Assembly (NCBI RefSeq): GCF_037335815.1
Contig: NZ_CP147841.1
Location: forward strand, 1,798,001-1,862,000
Reading direction: 5' to 3'
DNA: 64,000 nt
Source: Salinirubellus litoreus
Lineage (GTDB): Archaea; Halobacteriota; Halobacteria; Halobacteriales; Haloarculaceae
The first letter of the stretch is position 1, and every line of letters starts with the position of its first letter. The position numbers and the translations under genes were made by a program. The notes under the pieces are model-generated. The model searched no databases. It had not been told where the DNA came from and was given only the letters and a program-made list of their open reading frames with translations. Shown one piece after another: positions 32,818-41,270 of this stretch.

Positions 32818-32922
32818 ACGAGGGTGATAGCCCAGCGCGGCGTATGAAACCCCCGCTATGCGGACGGTGAATCGATATCGTGACTGCGGCGCTCCCGTCG
32901 GCCGGTCGTGACGCGCCGGCCG

Positions 32923-33192
32923 CTACTGTCTGTCCTGCCGGCGCTGTTCCTCGGCCTCGGCCTCGTACCGCTCGGAGGTGAGCTGATCCTGTATCTTCCG
33001 CCGGTACTCCCAGTAGCCGGCGGCGATGACGAGCAGTCCGAGCACCGCGCCGCGCAGGGGTAGCCCCGCGATCCAGAGGTAGACGAACGCCGCGACCGCG
33101 AACAGGATCGAGAGCCCGAGGCTCAGGTTCGCCAGCCCGAACCGCGAGACGCGGGGTCCCCACATACGGTCCCGTTCCACGAGCGCGCCCAT
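32923..33192 (-). CDS. Small membrane protein with a basic/acidic C-terminal helix
   Basis: An 89-residue protein: a polar start (MGALVERDRMWGPRV), two membrane segments (about 21-42 and 45-62), then 'WEYRRKIQDQLTSERYEAEAEEQRRQDRQ' (in part: EYRRKIQDQL, a charged helix). Family unknown; such two-helix proteins are common in haloarchaea. A further ATG one codon upstream (33195) is equally possible. Confidence 0.6.
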   Translation of the reverse strand: MGALVERDRMWGPRVSRFGLANLSLGLSILFAVAAFVYLWIAGLPLRGAVLGLLVIAAGYWEYRRKIQDQLTSERYEAEAEEQRRQDRQ

Positions 33193-33328
33193 CAAGATTC
33201 GGGACGAGGCACGGCAGGGGGAGCACGGTGTTCGCCGCGCTCGATCGGCGAAATCGAACGAACGTCCACGTCAGATCGGAACTCACGGACGAGTGGTGTT
33301 AATATGCTATTCGGATGTTATAGGACAA

Positions 33329-33338
33329 CGGTTTAACG
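33329..33338 (+). promoter_or_regulatory. TATA element for the zinc-ribbon mini-protein
   Basis: CGGTTTAACG, 23-32 bases before ATG 33361; the AT-rich stretch 33300-33325 upstream is probably BRE/activator region. Confidence 0.5.
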
Positions 33339-33360
33339 GGGCGCGCCGCAGGCTCCGCCC

Positions 33361-33504
33361 ATGCGAAACGGACTCGACCCCTACACGCCCGGAGAACCGC
33401 TGTACGAGTGCATGGAGTGCAGCAGCCGGTCGTCCGGCGGGACCGGCGGGACCTGTGCGGACTGCGGTGGCCCGCTGAAGAACATCGCCATCTCCCGGGA
33501 GTAG
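33361..33504 (+). CDS. Rubrerythrin-like zinc-ribbon mini-protein (47 aa)
   Basis: A 47-residue protein with 'YECMECSSRS' and 'GTCADCGGPLKNIAISRE', that is CxxC...CxxC, a one-zinc or rubredoxin-like ribbon seen at the end of rubrerythrins. Matching stand-alone proteins of this length are annotated in many haloarchaea. It begins MRNGLDPYTPGEPL. It is too short for routine ORF calling but is supported by the motif, ATG, TATA box and stop. Likely binds iron or zinc; role unknown. Confidence 0.82.
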   Translation: MRNGLDPYTPGEPLYECMECSSRSSGGTGGTCADCGGPLKNIAISRE

Positions 33505-33627
33505 GCCAGCCCGACCCCACGTGGACTCGTGTCCGGCACACGCGGCTGACGGGGAGCGACGGCATCGCTCGCGCGAGCCGGCGGAGCCGCCGAAACCGTT
33601 TTCGCGGGCCGGGCGGTCGGCCCGTTC

Positions 33628-34608
33628 GTGCTGCCCGTCCAGATCCCTCCGCTTCTCTCACTGGCGGTCTCGCTCGCCGTTCTCGTGTGGGCCTCGGGGG
33701 TGGCGGTCGACCGCCTCGTGAAGCTCGCACAGCGCTTCGACGTGCCGGACGTCCTGGTAGCGGTCACGGTGATCTCGCTGGGGACGAGCCTGCCGGAGAT
33801 CGGGACGCACCTCTCGGCGTCGGCCGGCATCCTCGCCGGCGAACTCGACTACGGGGTGGCCTCCGCGACGGTGATGGGCGGCAACCTCGGCTCCTCGATC
33901 GCCCAGCAGCTACTCCTGTTCGGCGTCTTCGTCCTCGCGTACGGGGGGTTCACCCTCACGCCGACGCTCCGCCGGGACTACTACGTCCCGATGCTACTGG
34001 CGGCGGTCCTCCTGCTCGGCGTCTCGTTCGACGGGACCGTCGGTCGGCTCGACGCGCTCGCGCTGCTCGGCGCGTACGGTGCCTACACCTACTGGAGCTT
34101 CGAACGCCGCCCCCGGACGATGAACGTCCCCGACACGGCGAGCGAGGACGTCGTCCGGGACACGGCGGTTTCGCTGGCGGCGATGGGGGTCGTCCTCGCC
34201 GCCGCGTTCGTCGCGCTCGCGGCCGTCGAGGAACTCGTCGCCGACCTCGCGCTAGGGGGGTCGATGGCCGGCGTCGTCACGATCGGGCTGGCGTCGGCGC
34301 TCCCCGAACTCTCGACCGTCCTCGAATCGGTGCGCCGGAAGGCCCCGAACGTCGCCGTCGGCACCCTCGTCGGGAGCAACGTCGTCAACCCGCTCGTCGC
34401 GGTCGGTCTCGGTGGCGTCGTCTCCACCTACCGGGTCCCCCCGGCGGTGGTGTGGTGGGACCTCCCGTTCAAACTGCTCGCGGGAATCGCGTTCCTCGCG
34501 TGGGTCACGTACAACGGCGGGCGGGTCGGACGGCGCGACGGTACGGCCCTGGTCGTCGGCTACTTCCTCTACGTCGTCGGACGGCTGCTGCTCTACCCCG
34601 CACAGTGA
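33628..34608 (+). CDS. Sodium/calcium exchanger family membrane protein (CaCA)
   Basis: A 326-residue antiporter with ten membrane segments in two inverted halves. The alpha-1 repeat is 'TVISLGTSLPEIGTHLSASA' and the alpha-2 repeat is 'TIGLASALPELSTVLESV', each with the acidic ion-binding residue (E) in G-T/S-S-x-P-E. 'TVMGGNLGSSIAQQ' and 'GTLVGSNVVNPLVAVG' are the GNxxGSNI-like elements. Exchanges Na+ or H+ for Ca2+. GTG start at 33628 is preferred since it precedes the first hydrophobic segment. Confidence 0.9.
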   Translation: MLPVQIPPLLSLAVSLAVLVWASGVAVDRLVKLAQRFDVPDVLVAVTVISLGTSLPEIGTHLSASAGILAGELDYGVASATVMGGNLGSSIAQQLLLFGVFVLAYGGFTLTPTLRRDYYVPMLLAAVLLLGVSFDGTVGRLDALALLGAYGAYTYWSFERRPRTMNVPDTASEDVVRDTAVSLAAMGVVLAAAFVALAAVEELVADLALGGSMAGVVTIGLASALPELSTVLESVRRKAPNVAVGTLVGSNVVNPLVAVGLGGVVSTYRVPPAVVWWDLPFKLLAGIAFLAWVTYNGGRVGRRDGTALVVGYFLYVVGRLLLYPAQ

Positions 34609-34658
34609 CCGCACCGCGCGAGTACGGGCGTCCGACGCGCGGCGTTCGCCCGACCGAC

Positions 34659-34668
34659 AGGTTTATCT
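34659..34668 (+). promoter_or_regulatory. TATA element for the putative RNA gene
   Basis: AGGTTTATCT has no open reading frame in the right place after it. It predicts a transcript starting near 34690. Confidence 0.55.
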
Positions 34669-34689
34669 TCCTTGGTAACATTACACGTG

Positions 34690-35065
34690 TTTGCGGCGGA
34701 AGCCGTGAGGACACACCGGACGACCGGAGCAAGAACGCCCGCAAAGGGTGGTACGGTTCCGGTTGGGGGCAACAACCAAAGGACCCGTAACAGGGTAACG
34801 AGGTCAACGCTCCGAAGGAGAACCGCAGCAGTCCAGGGCCGATCCGTCCGGACGGACCGGAAGGAAGGCCAAGTACCGGACGTCGCGTGAGTGACGTTCG
34901 GGAACCCGGCGCAGTCGACAAGGTCGGTGAAAGCCCGACTAAAGCCCGCAAGGGCAAGGCCGGTGCAAGCCCGGCTAAAGCCGACGATCAACGCCGGAAG
35001 GGCCGCAGGACTGTGGAAAACGTCCCCCGTCCGGGTCCAAATCGCGACTTTCCCGTGTTTTCCCG
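34690..35065 (+). ncRNA. Candidate structured non-coding RNA (~370 nt)
   Basis: This stretch has no credible protein frame but its own promoter (34659) and ends in pyrimidine/T-rich runs (about 35048-35063, CTTTCCC and TTTTCCC). It is full of short stems with purine-rich loops: CGGC-GGAA-GCCG (34696), GGTTG/CAACC (34761-34777), ACCC/GGGT (34783-34796), CTCC-GAA-GGAG (34810-34820), a perfect TCCGTCCGGACGGA, and GCCC-GCAA-GGGC with a GNRA loop (34944-34955). Loops are A-rich, unlike the flanking genes. RNase P RNA and SRP RNA landmarks were looked for and not found. It lies between the antiporter and the convergent HARP gene. Family unknown. Confidence 0.6.
34926..34982 (+). repeat. Two near-identical 21-nt units in the candidate RNA
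   Basis: GGTGAAAGCCCGACTAAAGC(C) at 34926-34946 and its copy at 34962-34982 differ at two positions (A/C and A/G). They flank the GCAA-capped hairpin, so the RNA has an internal duplication. Confidence 0.8.
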
Positions 35066-35114
35066 CTGAACAGCCCTTCCTAGCGTCGCCTCCCGTGTTC
35101 GTGGTTTCGGACGT

Positions 35115-35780
35115 TCACTCCGGGTAGCGGTTCCCGACGCTCGCTCCGAGGTACTCGTCGAGGAGGGTCGGGAAGTCACGGCCGCGGAGGTAGCGCAGGC
35201 CGAAGTCCTCCGCCCAGTTGATGATCCCCGTGTCCTCGGTGACGACGCCGGCGTCGAGTTCGCGCGCGAGGATGAGCAGGTCGAAGTCCTCGCGGGAGTC
35301 GAGCACACCCCGGCGGAGCGTCGAGCGGTACTCCTCGCGCAGGTCGGAGATGACCCGGTCGACGGCGGTGATCTCCCCGTTCTCGGGGCCGTCGCTCCGG
35401 GACTCCTCGGCCTTCCGGACGGCCTTCTCGGAGACCCGGAGTCCGCGGTTGACGCGGTCGGCCATCTCGTCGATGTACTCGTAGACGAGTTCGGCGGGGA
35501 TCATCACGCCGTAGCGGTCGGGGTTCTTCTTGATGAGCCAGGTGTTGAGCTTCGAACGCGTCTCGGGCGGGACGTCCCGGTCGTCGAGCATCGACGCGAG
35601 CTCCTCGTAGACCGAGGGCGGGATGTAACAGGAGATGTTGAGCTGGAGCTTCGCCTCGGCGATCAGGTCGAGGAGGCGTGCGAGCGCGTCCGGGAGGTCC
35701 TCGTCCTCGTGTCGTATCTCGTCGGTGAGGAAGACCGAGGTGTCGAGGACGAACCGCTGTTTCAGCGGGTGCTCCGGCAT
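35115..35780 (-). CDS. Protein-only RNase P homologue (HARP, UPF0278; 'RNA ligase partner')
   Basis: A 221-residue PIN-domain nuclease. 'RFVLDTSVFLTDE' carries the first catalytic Asp (D13). 'CYIPPSVYEELASML', 'RGLRVSEKAVRKAEES' (the helical insertion used for oligomerisation), 'DSREDFDLLILARELDAGVV' and 'TEDTGIINWAEDFGLRYLRG' with D165/D167 and E182/D183 complete the acidic site. This fits homologues of Aquifex RNase P, which cleave tRNA 5' leaders; in haloarchaea that also carry RNA-based RNase P they are thought to be auxiliary. Convergent with the candidate RNA gene. Confidence 0.92.
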   Translation of the reverse strand: MPEHPLKQRFVLDTSVFLTDEIRHEDEDLPDALARLLDLIAEAKLQLNISCYIPPSVYEELASMLDDRDVPPETRSKLNTWLIKKNPDRYGVMIPAELVYEYIDEMADRVNRGLRVSEKAVRKAEESRSDGPENGEITAVDRVISDLREEYRSTLRRGVLDSREDFDLLILARELDAGVVTEDTGIINWAEDFGLRYLRGRDFPTLLDEYLGASVGNRYPE

Positions 35781-35882
35781 GGCGGTGGATCGACTCCCGA
35801 GGTCATAAAGGTACGAACGGTCGCGGTCGTCGCGATCGCACTCGCGGGGCCGGACCCCCGGACCGACGGGCGCGGCCCGGAC

Positions 35883-36296
35883 TCAGACCGTCAGGACGGG
35901 CTGGTCCGCGTGTTCGAAGACGTGGTCGGCGACGCTACCGGTGCGGTGGCCGGGGGTGTGCCCGACCGAGCCCATCACGATGACGTCCGCGCCGATCTCG
36001 TCGGCGTAGTCGAGTATCTCGTACTTCGGGACGCCGTGGACGGACCGCCGCTCGAAGGGGACGCTCCGCTCCGTGGCGAGCCCCTCGACCTCGACGAGGA
36101 ACCCGCGGCCGGCGTCCTCGATGATCTCGGTCGACAGTTCGGCGGTGCTCAGCGCCGGCTCGTCGAGCAGGTGGGTGTCGACCACGAACACCGCGTGGAC
36201 GGTCGCGTCGTACCGGGACGCGAGGTCGACCGCGTACTCGGCGGCTCTGCGCGCTCGCTCGCTCCCGTCCGTGGCGACCAGGATGGTCTCGTACAT
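35883..36296 (-). CDS. Universal stress protein (UspA family)
   Basis: A 137-residue protein starting MYETILVATDGSERARRAAE with the ATP-binding motif 'VMGSVGHTPGHRTGSVADHV' (G-x-x-G-H...GS) and ending HADQPVLTV. Full family length. The frame is open a further 132 codons upstream but that part has no family match and ATG 36296 is the standard start. Second Usp protein of the window. Confidence 0.92.
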   Translation of the reverse strand: MYETILVATDGSERARRAAEYAVDLASRYDATVHAVFVVDTHLLDEPALSTAELSTEIIEDAGRGFLVEVEGLATERSVPFERRSVHGVPKYEILDYADEIGADVIVMGSVGHTPGHRTGSVADHVFEHADQPVLTV

Positions 36297-36370
36297 GGTA
36301 CTTTCACCGGCTGTAGTAGGCCACGTTCCAGCATAACGCCGTCGTGGGCGTGCGCCGAACGCCGTGGCGA

Positions 36371-36826
36371 TCAGAAGTCGGGCAGGTCGTCCGGGGCGTC
36401 GAACGCGGACTCCCACTCGATGTACTCCTCCTTCAGGACCTCCGAGACCACCTGCCCGAGTTCGGTGAGCCCGGCGTTGATACCCGAGACGGTCCCCCAG
36501 GAGTCCAGTGCGGGGTGGATGTCGCGTTCCTTCCAGTCCTCGGGGAGGCCGGGGGCGTGGTAGCCCACGCGGTCGGCGAAGTCGTCCCAGAAGAAGTCGA
36601 ACCGCCGGACGAGTTCGAGGTCGGTGACGATGCGCCACTCCCGCTCGCCGAGGTCGCTGTGTTCGGCCCACTCGTTGAACGCCCGCTCCCACGCGCCCTC
36701 CTCCAGGTACTCCTGGAGCTCCTCCCTGCGGTACTCGTCGCCCTGGACGTCCACGTCGTCGTACTCCTCGGGGTCGAACGCGGGCTGGAGTTCGGGCGGG
36801 TCCGGGGCGGGGACGTCGAGGCTCAT
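36371..36826 (-). CDS. Conserved-type acidic hypothetical protein
   Basis: A 151-residue very acidic, aromatic-rich protein with no membrane segment or known motif. It starts MSLDVPAPDPPELQPAFDPE; the helices 'REELQEYLEEGAWERAFNEW' and 'LTELGQVVSEVLKEEYIEWE' look amphipathic. Composition is that of a soluble haloarchaeal protein. The start follows an open frame reaching far upstream, antisense to the next gene. Divergent from the GT87 gene. Function unknown. Confidence 0.65.
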   Translation of the reverse strand: MSLDVPAPDPPELQPAFDPEEYDDVDVQGDEYRREELQEYLEEGAWERAFNEWAEHSDLGEREWRIVTDLELVRRFDFFWDDFADRVGYHAPGLPEDWKERDIHPALDSWGTVSGINAGLTELGQVVSEVLKEEYIEWESAFDAPDDLPDF

Positions 36827-36922
36827 GGGCGGTGGTACGTCGTCCGCCGAGATAAGCCCGGCGCGGACCGCCGACGGCACCACACCGTCACCGGGAAGTG
36901 CAGCGTCCGCGAGCGGGCGAGC

Positions 36923-38194
36923 ATGGACCACGGAGGCCCGCCACGAGCGGGGGCCAGACTCGTGCTCGCGTCGGGCGTCCTGTTCGGCCTCGCCTACCTC
37001 GCGTACACGTTCACGACCGCGGCCGAGGAGGTCGCACTCGACTTCGAGGTGTACTACTTCGCCGCCGAGGCGGTCCTCGACGGCGGGCCGCTCTACGGCG
37101 TCTCCCCCGTCGGCGTCGACTACCTCGTCTACGCCTACCCGCCGCTGACCGTCCTCGCCTTCCTCCCGCTCACGCTCCTGCCCCCGTTTGCCGCCTACCT
37201 CCTGTTCACGGCGCTCAACCTCGGGGCGGGCCTCCTCGCGGCCCGGCTCCTCCTCGGGTTCCTCGCCCGCCACGGTCGAGCCCTCGACCGGGTAGACAGG
37301 ACCCTCGTCTACGCCTTCGTCGTCCTGTCGGTCCACGCGATGCCGTCGACCGTGTTCGGGCAGGTGAACCTCCCGCTCGCGCTCGCGCTCGTCGTGGGGT
37401 TCGACTGGCTCGACCGGGCCGCCAGTACGGGTTCGACCGAGGGCCGCCGCCGGCGGGAGTCCCTCGCGGGTTTCGCGTTCGGCCTCGCGGCGTTCGTGAA
37501 GGCGTTCCCCGCGCTCGTCGGCGTCTGGCTGCTCCGGCGGCGGGCCTGGCGGGCCGTCGCCGCCGCAGTGGTGACCGGAACCGTCGGACTGGCTCTCGGT
37601 CTCCTCGCCTTCGGCCCGGAGACGACGGTCGCGTACGTGACCGAAGCCCTCCTGCCGCGGGCGAGCGACGATGCGTTCGCCGGCGGGCTCGACCCCGGGG
37701 CGGCCTACGTCACCGTCAGACGACCCCTGTCGGTGCTGTTCCCCGAACTGGGGTCGCTCGGGCTCACCGCGACGGCGTTCCTCGTCGTCGCGCCCGTCGT
37801 GGCGGCGTTCTACGCCCGCCTCGACACGGGGACGCTCCTCGGGCGGCTCGTGGGCGCGTACGCTACCGTCGCGGGGATACTCACCTTCCTCCCCTCCTTT
37901 CCCGTGTACATGGTTCTGCTCTACTTTCCCGTCGTTCCCCTCCTGGTCGTCCTCGACGGACGGCCCTACCGGGTGTTCGCCGCGGGCGCGCTGCTCTGGA
38001 ACCTCTCGATCCGGTTCGACGACCTGCGGTCGGTCCTCGACCCGCTCGGCGCGGACGGGGTCGCGGCGGCCCTGGAGCCCCTCTTCGCGCTCGCCACGCC
38101 GCCGCTCGTCGGTCTCTGTGTCATGGCCCTGGGATGCTGGCTCGCGCTCGGATCCGGGCGAGATCCCACCGACGGCGAACCCGATGGGTCGTAG
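36923..38194 (+). CDS. GT87-like (DUF2029) polyprenol-phosphate glycosyltransferase
   Basis: A 423-residue protein with about ten membrane segments. 'ALDFEVYYFAAEAVLDGGPLY' in the first external loop carries the acidic D/E of GT-C mannosyltransferases, followed by 'YLVYAYPPLTVLAF' (YxYPP, hallmark of DUF2029/GT87) and 'STVFGQVNLPLALALV' (GQvN). 'AAFVKAFPALVGVWLLRRRA' is also typical. Adds sugars from polyprenyl-phosphate donors outside the membrane. Acidic C-terminus. Not clustered with the other glycosylation genes. Confidence 0.85.
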   Translation: MDHGGPPRAGARLVLASGVLFGLAYLAYTFTTAAEEVALDFEVYYFAAEAVLDGGPLYGVSPVGVDYLVYAYPPLTVLAFLPLTLLPPFAAYLLFTALNLGAGLLAARLLLGFLARHGRALDRVDRTLVYAFVVLSVHAMPSTVFGQVNLPLALALVVGFDWLDRAASTGSTEGRRRRESLAGFAFGLAAFVKAFPALVGVWLLRRRAWRAVAAAVVTGTVGLALGLLAFGPETTVAYVTEALLPRASDDAFAGGLDPGAAYVTVRRPLSVLFPELGSLGLTATAFLVVAPVVAAFYARLDTGTLLGRLVGAYATVAGILTFLPSFPVYMVLLYFPVVPLLVVLDGRPYRVFAAGALLWNLSIRFDDLRSVLDPLGADGVAAALEPLFALATPPLVGLCVMALGCWLALGSGRDPTDGEPDGS

Positions 38195-38234
38195 GACGCA
38201 GGGCTTTCTCCCCCCCGTATCGAAGGGGAGTGCG

Positions 38235-38687
38235 ATGCCGACGCTCTCTAGCACCCACATCGAGAACCGGTGGATGGTCCAGCCCAACCACGCCAACTCG
38301 CTCGGCTCGGTCCACGGCGGGAACGTCCTGAAGTGGATGGACGAGGCGGGGGCGATGGCGGCGATGCGCTTCGCGGGCGAGTCCTGCGTCACGGCGCGGA
38401 TCAACCGGCTCGACTTCCGCCGACCCATCCAGGTGGGCGACACGGCGCTCATCGAGGCGTACGTCTACCGCGCGGGTCGGACGAGCGTGAGCGTCCGTCT
38501 GCGGGCCTACCGCGAGGACCTCCGGACGGGCGAGCGCGAGCTCACCACCGAGTCGTACTTCGTCTACGTCGCCGTCGACGAGGACGGCCAGCCGACGGCC
38601 GTCCCCGAACTGGAGGTCGTGAGCGAGGACGACGAACGGCTCCGCGAGGCCGCACTCGAAGGTGAGCCGGGCGAGGAGGGGGACTGA
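38235..38687 (+). CDS. Acyl-CoA thioesterase (hotdog fold)
   Basis: A 150-residue hotdog protein: 'MVQPNHANSLGSVHGGNVLKWMDEAGAMAA' contains the HANxxGxVHGGxxLxxMDEA active-site helix of acyl-CoA thioesterases, then 'CVTARINRLDFRRPIQVGD' and 'TESYFVYVAVDEDGQPT'. Acts on cytoplasmic fatty acyl-CoAs. ATG 38235 fits the family N-terminus. Gly/Glu-rich acidic end. A 60-bp spacer precedes the TraB gene. Confidence 0.92.
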   Translation: MPTLSSTHIENRWMVQPNHANSLGSVHGGNVLKWMDEAGAMAAMRFAGESCVTARINRLDFRRPIQVGDTALIEAYVYRAGRTSVSVRLRAYREDLRTGERELTTESYFVYVAVDEDGQPTAVPELEVVSEDDERLREAALEGEPGEEGD

Positions 38688-38717
38688 ACGGCTCGGCGAC
38701 GACCGGAGTACGACAAC

Positions 38718-38726
38718 TGTTTATCG
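38718..38726 (+). promoter_or_regulatory. TATA element for the TraB-led operon
   Basis: TGTTTATCG, 22-30 bases before ATG 38748. Confidence 0.6.
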
Positions 38727-38747
38727 GGTCCACCACTTCGTCCGCCA

Positions 38748-40250
38748 ATGAGCGACGCCGCCGAGTCGACGGGCGAGGGTCGCGGCCGGATCACGCTCGT
38801 CGGGACCGCCCACGTCTCCGAGACGAGCGTCCGCGAGGTCGAGGAGACCATCGCCGCGGAGTCGCCGGACGTGGTCGCGGTCGAACTCGACGAGGGCCGG
38901 TTCAGACAGATGCGCGGGGAGACCCCCAACGACCTCGACGCCAGCGACCTCCTCCGGGGGAACACCGTCTTCCAGTTCCTCGCCTACTGGGTGCTCTCGT
39001 ACGTGCAGGCGCGGCTCGGCGACCGCTTCGACATCAAGCCGGGCGCGGACATGATGGCCGCCGTCGAGACCGCGGAGTCGAACGGGATCGACGTCGCGCT
39101 CGTCGACCGGGACATCCAGGTGACGATACAGCGGTTCTGGGCACGGCTTTCGGCCACCGAGAAGCTCCGGCTCGTCGGCGGGCTGGCGATGGGTGCCGTC
39201 GATCCCCTCGCCATCGGTGCCGGCGTCGGTCTCTCGGTGGGCCTCTTCGTCGCGATCCTCGCCGAGGCATTCGCCGGTCCTCTCATCCTCCCGGCGGCGC
39301 TCGGCCCCGCGATACTGGTGGCGCTCGCCGACGGGCTCGTGCTCGCGGCGGTCGTCGGCCTCGGAATCGCGGCGGCCATCGCGGCCGTGCTCTCCCTCAC
39401 CGCGCCCGACGAGTCCGAGTACGAGGAGTTCGACATCGAGAGCCTCACCGACTCGGACGTCGTGAGCGCGATGATGGAGGAGTTCCGTCGGTTCTCCCCC
39501 GGCGGGGCGGAGGCGCTCATCGACGAGCGCGACGCCTACATCGCTCACAACCTCCTCGGCCTGCGCGAGTCGGGCCGGCACGTCGTCGCGGTGATCGGCG
39601 CGGGCCACCGCGAGGGGATCGAGCGGTACCTCGCGAACCCCGGGACGCTCCCGCCGATGGCCGAACTCACGGGGCAAGAGACCGGCTCGCGGTTCTCGCT
39701 CTACAAGGCCTTCGGCTACCTGTTCACGCTCGGGTTCCTGGTCTTCTTCGTGCTCGTGGCGATGGCGGGCGTCCGACAGGCGTTCCTCTTTCAGCTACTG
39801 GCGGCGTGGTTCGTCGTCAACGCGGTGTTCGCGTTCGGCCTCGCCAAAATCGCGGGCGCACACTGGACGAGCGCGGGCGTCGGCGGGGCCGTCGCGTGGC
39901 TCACCTCGGTCAACCCCCTGCTCGCGCCGGGCTGGTTCGCCGGCTACGTCGAACTCCGGTACATCGACGTCAACGTGGGCGACATCTCGACGCTCAACGA
40001 GCTGCTGGGCGACGAGGACCGTCCCATCCGGGAGCTCCTGGGTGCCATGCTCGACGTCCCGCTGTTCCGGCTGATCGTCATCGTCGCGCTGACGAACGTC
40101 GGGAGCTTCATCGGCAGCGTGCTGTTCGTCGCCGTGGCCGTACCGGCGCTGTTCGCGGGCGCGGGTGTCGAGAGCGCGGGCGACGTCGCCGCGCTGATGC
40201 TCCGCGGGGCACGCAACAGCCTCGATCTCGTCCTGGGGTGGCTCTCGTGA
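38748..40250 (+). CDS. TraB/GumN-family membrane protein
   Basis: A 500-residue protein. The N-terminal TraB domain reads 'ITLVGTAHVSETSVREVEET' (GTAH is the conserved site), 'VVAVELDEGRFRQM' and later 'AVIGAGHREGIERYL' (GxGH, second site). It is interrupted by a membrane hairpin (about 145-220) and followed by a C-terminal block of five or six membrane segments. Archaeal and eukaryotic TraB proteins are thought to be metalloprotease-like; PrgY relatives inhibit peptide pheromones. The stop overlaps the next GTG (GTGA), so it is coupled with the M50 protease. Confidence 0.88.
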   Translation: MSDAAESTGEGRGRITLVGTAHVSETSVREVEETIAAESPDVVAVELDEGRFRQMRGETPNDLDASDLLRGNTVFQFLAYWVLSYVQARLGDRFDIKPGADMMAAVETAESNGIDVALVDRDIQVTIQRFWARLSATEKLRLVGGLAMGAVDPLAIGAGVGLSVGLFVAILAEAFAGPLILPAALGPAILVALADGLVLAAVVGLGIAAAIAAVLSLTAPDESEYEEFDIESLTDSDVVSAMMEEFRRFSPGGAEALIDERDAYIAHNLLGLRESGRHVVAVIGAGHREGIERYLANPGTLPPMAELTGQETGSRFSLYKAFGYLFTLGFLVFFVLVAMAGVRQAFLFQLLAAWFVVNAVFAFGLAKIAGAHWTSAGVGGAVAWLTSVNPLLAPGWFAGYVELRYIDVNVGDISTLNELLGDEDRPIRELLGAMLDVPLFRLIVIVALTNVGSFIGSVLFVAVAVPALFAGAGVESAGDVAALMLRGARNSLDLVLGWLS

Positions 40251-40876
40251 GCGTCCGCTTCTCGACCCGCGAACTGGGCGACTTCGGTATCGCGTGGGTC
40301 GCGCTCGGCGTCGCGTTCACCTTCTTCATCCTCTCGTCGGTCGGCCGGTCGCTGTTCGCCGTCTTCTCCTCGGCCGGAACGGGACTGCTCCTCAGGGTGT
40401 TCCTCGTCTCGATGCTCACCGTCGGCGTCGCGTTCCTGCTCCACGAACTCGCCCACAAGGTCGTCGCGGTCCGGTTCGGCCAGGTCGCCGAGTTCCGAGC
40501 GGACTACACGATGCTCGCGCTCGCCGTCGGTGCCGGGCTCGCGGGCTTCCTCTTCGCCGCCCCGGGGGCGGTCTACCACCGCGGTCGGATCACCGACCGC
40601 GAGCGGGGGCTCGTGGCGCTCGCCGGTCCCGTGACGAACCTCCTGCTGATCCCCGTCTTCGCCCCCCTCTTCCTGCTCGCGGGCGGGTTCCTCGGCGAGG
40701 TGGGCCAGCTCGGGATCACCATCAACGCGGCGCTCGCGGCGTTCAACATGCTCCCGTTCGGCCCGCTCGACGGCCGGACGGTCCGCTCGTGGTCGAACGT
40801 CGTCTTCGGGCTCGCGTTCCTCGCAAGTGCAGGCACCGGGATTATTGCGATCCTGTTCGTTGGGTTCCCCTACTGA
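40247..40876 (+). CDS. M50-family (site-2-protease-like) membrane metalloprotease
   Basis: A 209-residue protein from GTG 40247. 'FLLHELAHKVVAVRFGQV' carries the HExxH zinc site (H66, E67, H70), and 'NMLPFGPLDGRTVRSW' the NxxPxxPLDG third-ligand motif. Five to six membrane segments. Small soluble-less member of the FtsH-adjacent M50 group. Coupled upstream to TraB (4-base overlap) and downstream to DUF4112 (1-base TGATG overlap), so the three are produced together. Substrate unknown. Confidence 0.92.
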   Translation: MSVRFSTRELGDFGIAWVALGVAFTFFILSSVGRSLFAVFSSAGTGLLLRVFLVSMLTVGVAFLLHELAHKVVAVRFGQVAEFRADYTMLALAVGAGLAGFLFAAPGAVYHRGRITDRERGLVALAGPVTNLLLIPVFAPLFLLAGGFLGEVGQLGITINAALAAFNMLPFGPLDGRTVRSWSNVVFGLAFLASAGTGIIAILFVGFPY

Positions 40877-41217
40877 TGTCCACCAGCGTACACCCCGGAC
40901 TCGAACGCGCGGAGCTCGTCGCGGACCTCATGGACGACGCCATCGAACTGCCCGTCCTCGGCAAGGTCGGGCTCGACCCGCTGATCGGTCTGCTCCCGGC
41001 CGCCGGCGACAGCGTGTCGGCGCTCATCTCCCTGTACATCGTCTTCGAGGCCTGGAACGCGGGCGTCCCCCGATCGAAGCTCGCGAAGATGGCCGGCTAC
41101 ATCGGCCTCGACTGGGCCGCCGGGTCGATCCCGGTCGTGGGCGACCTCTTCGACGTCTACTTCCGGGCGAACCGCCGGAACGTCCGGCTGTTCCGCGACC
41201 ACATCGAGTCGGCGTAG
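40876..41217 (+). CDS. DUF4112 family protein
   Basis: A 113-residue protein with 'LADLMDDAIELPVLGKVGLDPLIGLLPAAGD' (in part: LDPLIGLLPAAGD, the DUF4112 core) and 'GYIGLDWAAGSIPVVGDLFD', two matching Gly-Pro hairpins that probably lie in the membrane, ending in a basic segment 'YFRANRRNVRLFRDHIES'. Function unknown; it overlaps the protease stop by one base and is followed by the MscS-type gene after 53 bp. Confidence 0.88.
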   Translation: MSTSVHPGLERAELVADLMDDAIELPVLGKVGLDPLIGLLPAAGDSVSALISLYIVFEAWNAGVPRSKLAKMAGYIGLDWAAGSIPVVGDLFDVYFRANRRNVRLFRDHIESA

Positions 41218-41270
41218 ACCGGACCGGGCCGTCGCGGAACTTTTCGTACGGGGGTCCTACCGCCCGAGAT

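Noticed and set aside
34690..35065. Candidate RNA as RNase P RNA or SRP RNA.
   Set aside because: Conserved elements of either family are absent on both strands, so only a generic RNA call is made.
36827..38452. Extension of the minus-strand acidic protein to 693 codons.
   Set aside because: The added part is antisense to the GT87 and thioesterase genes and is a compositional shadow.
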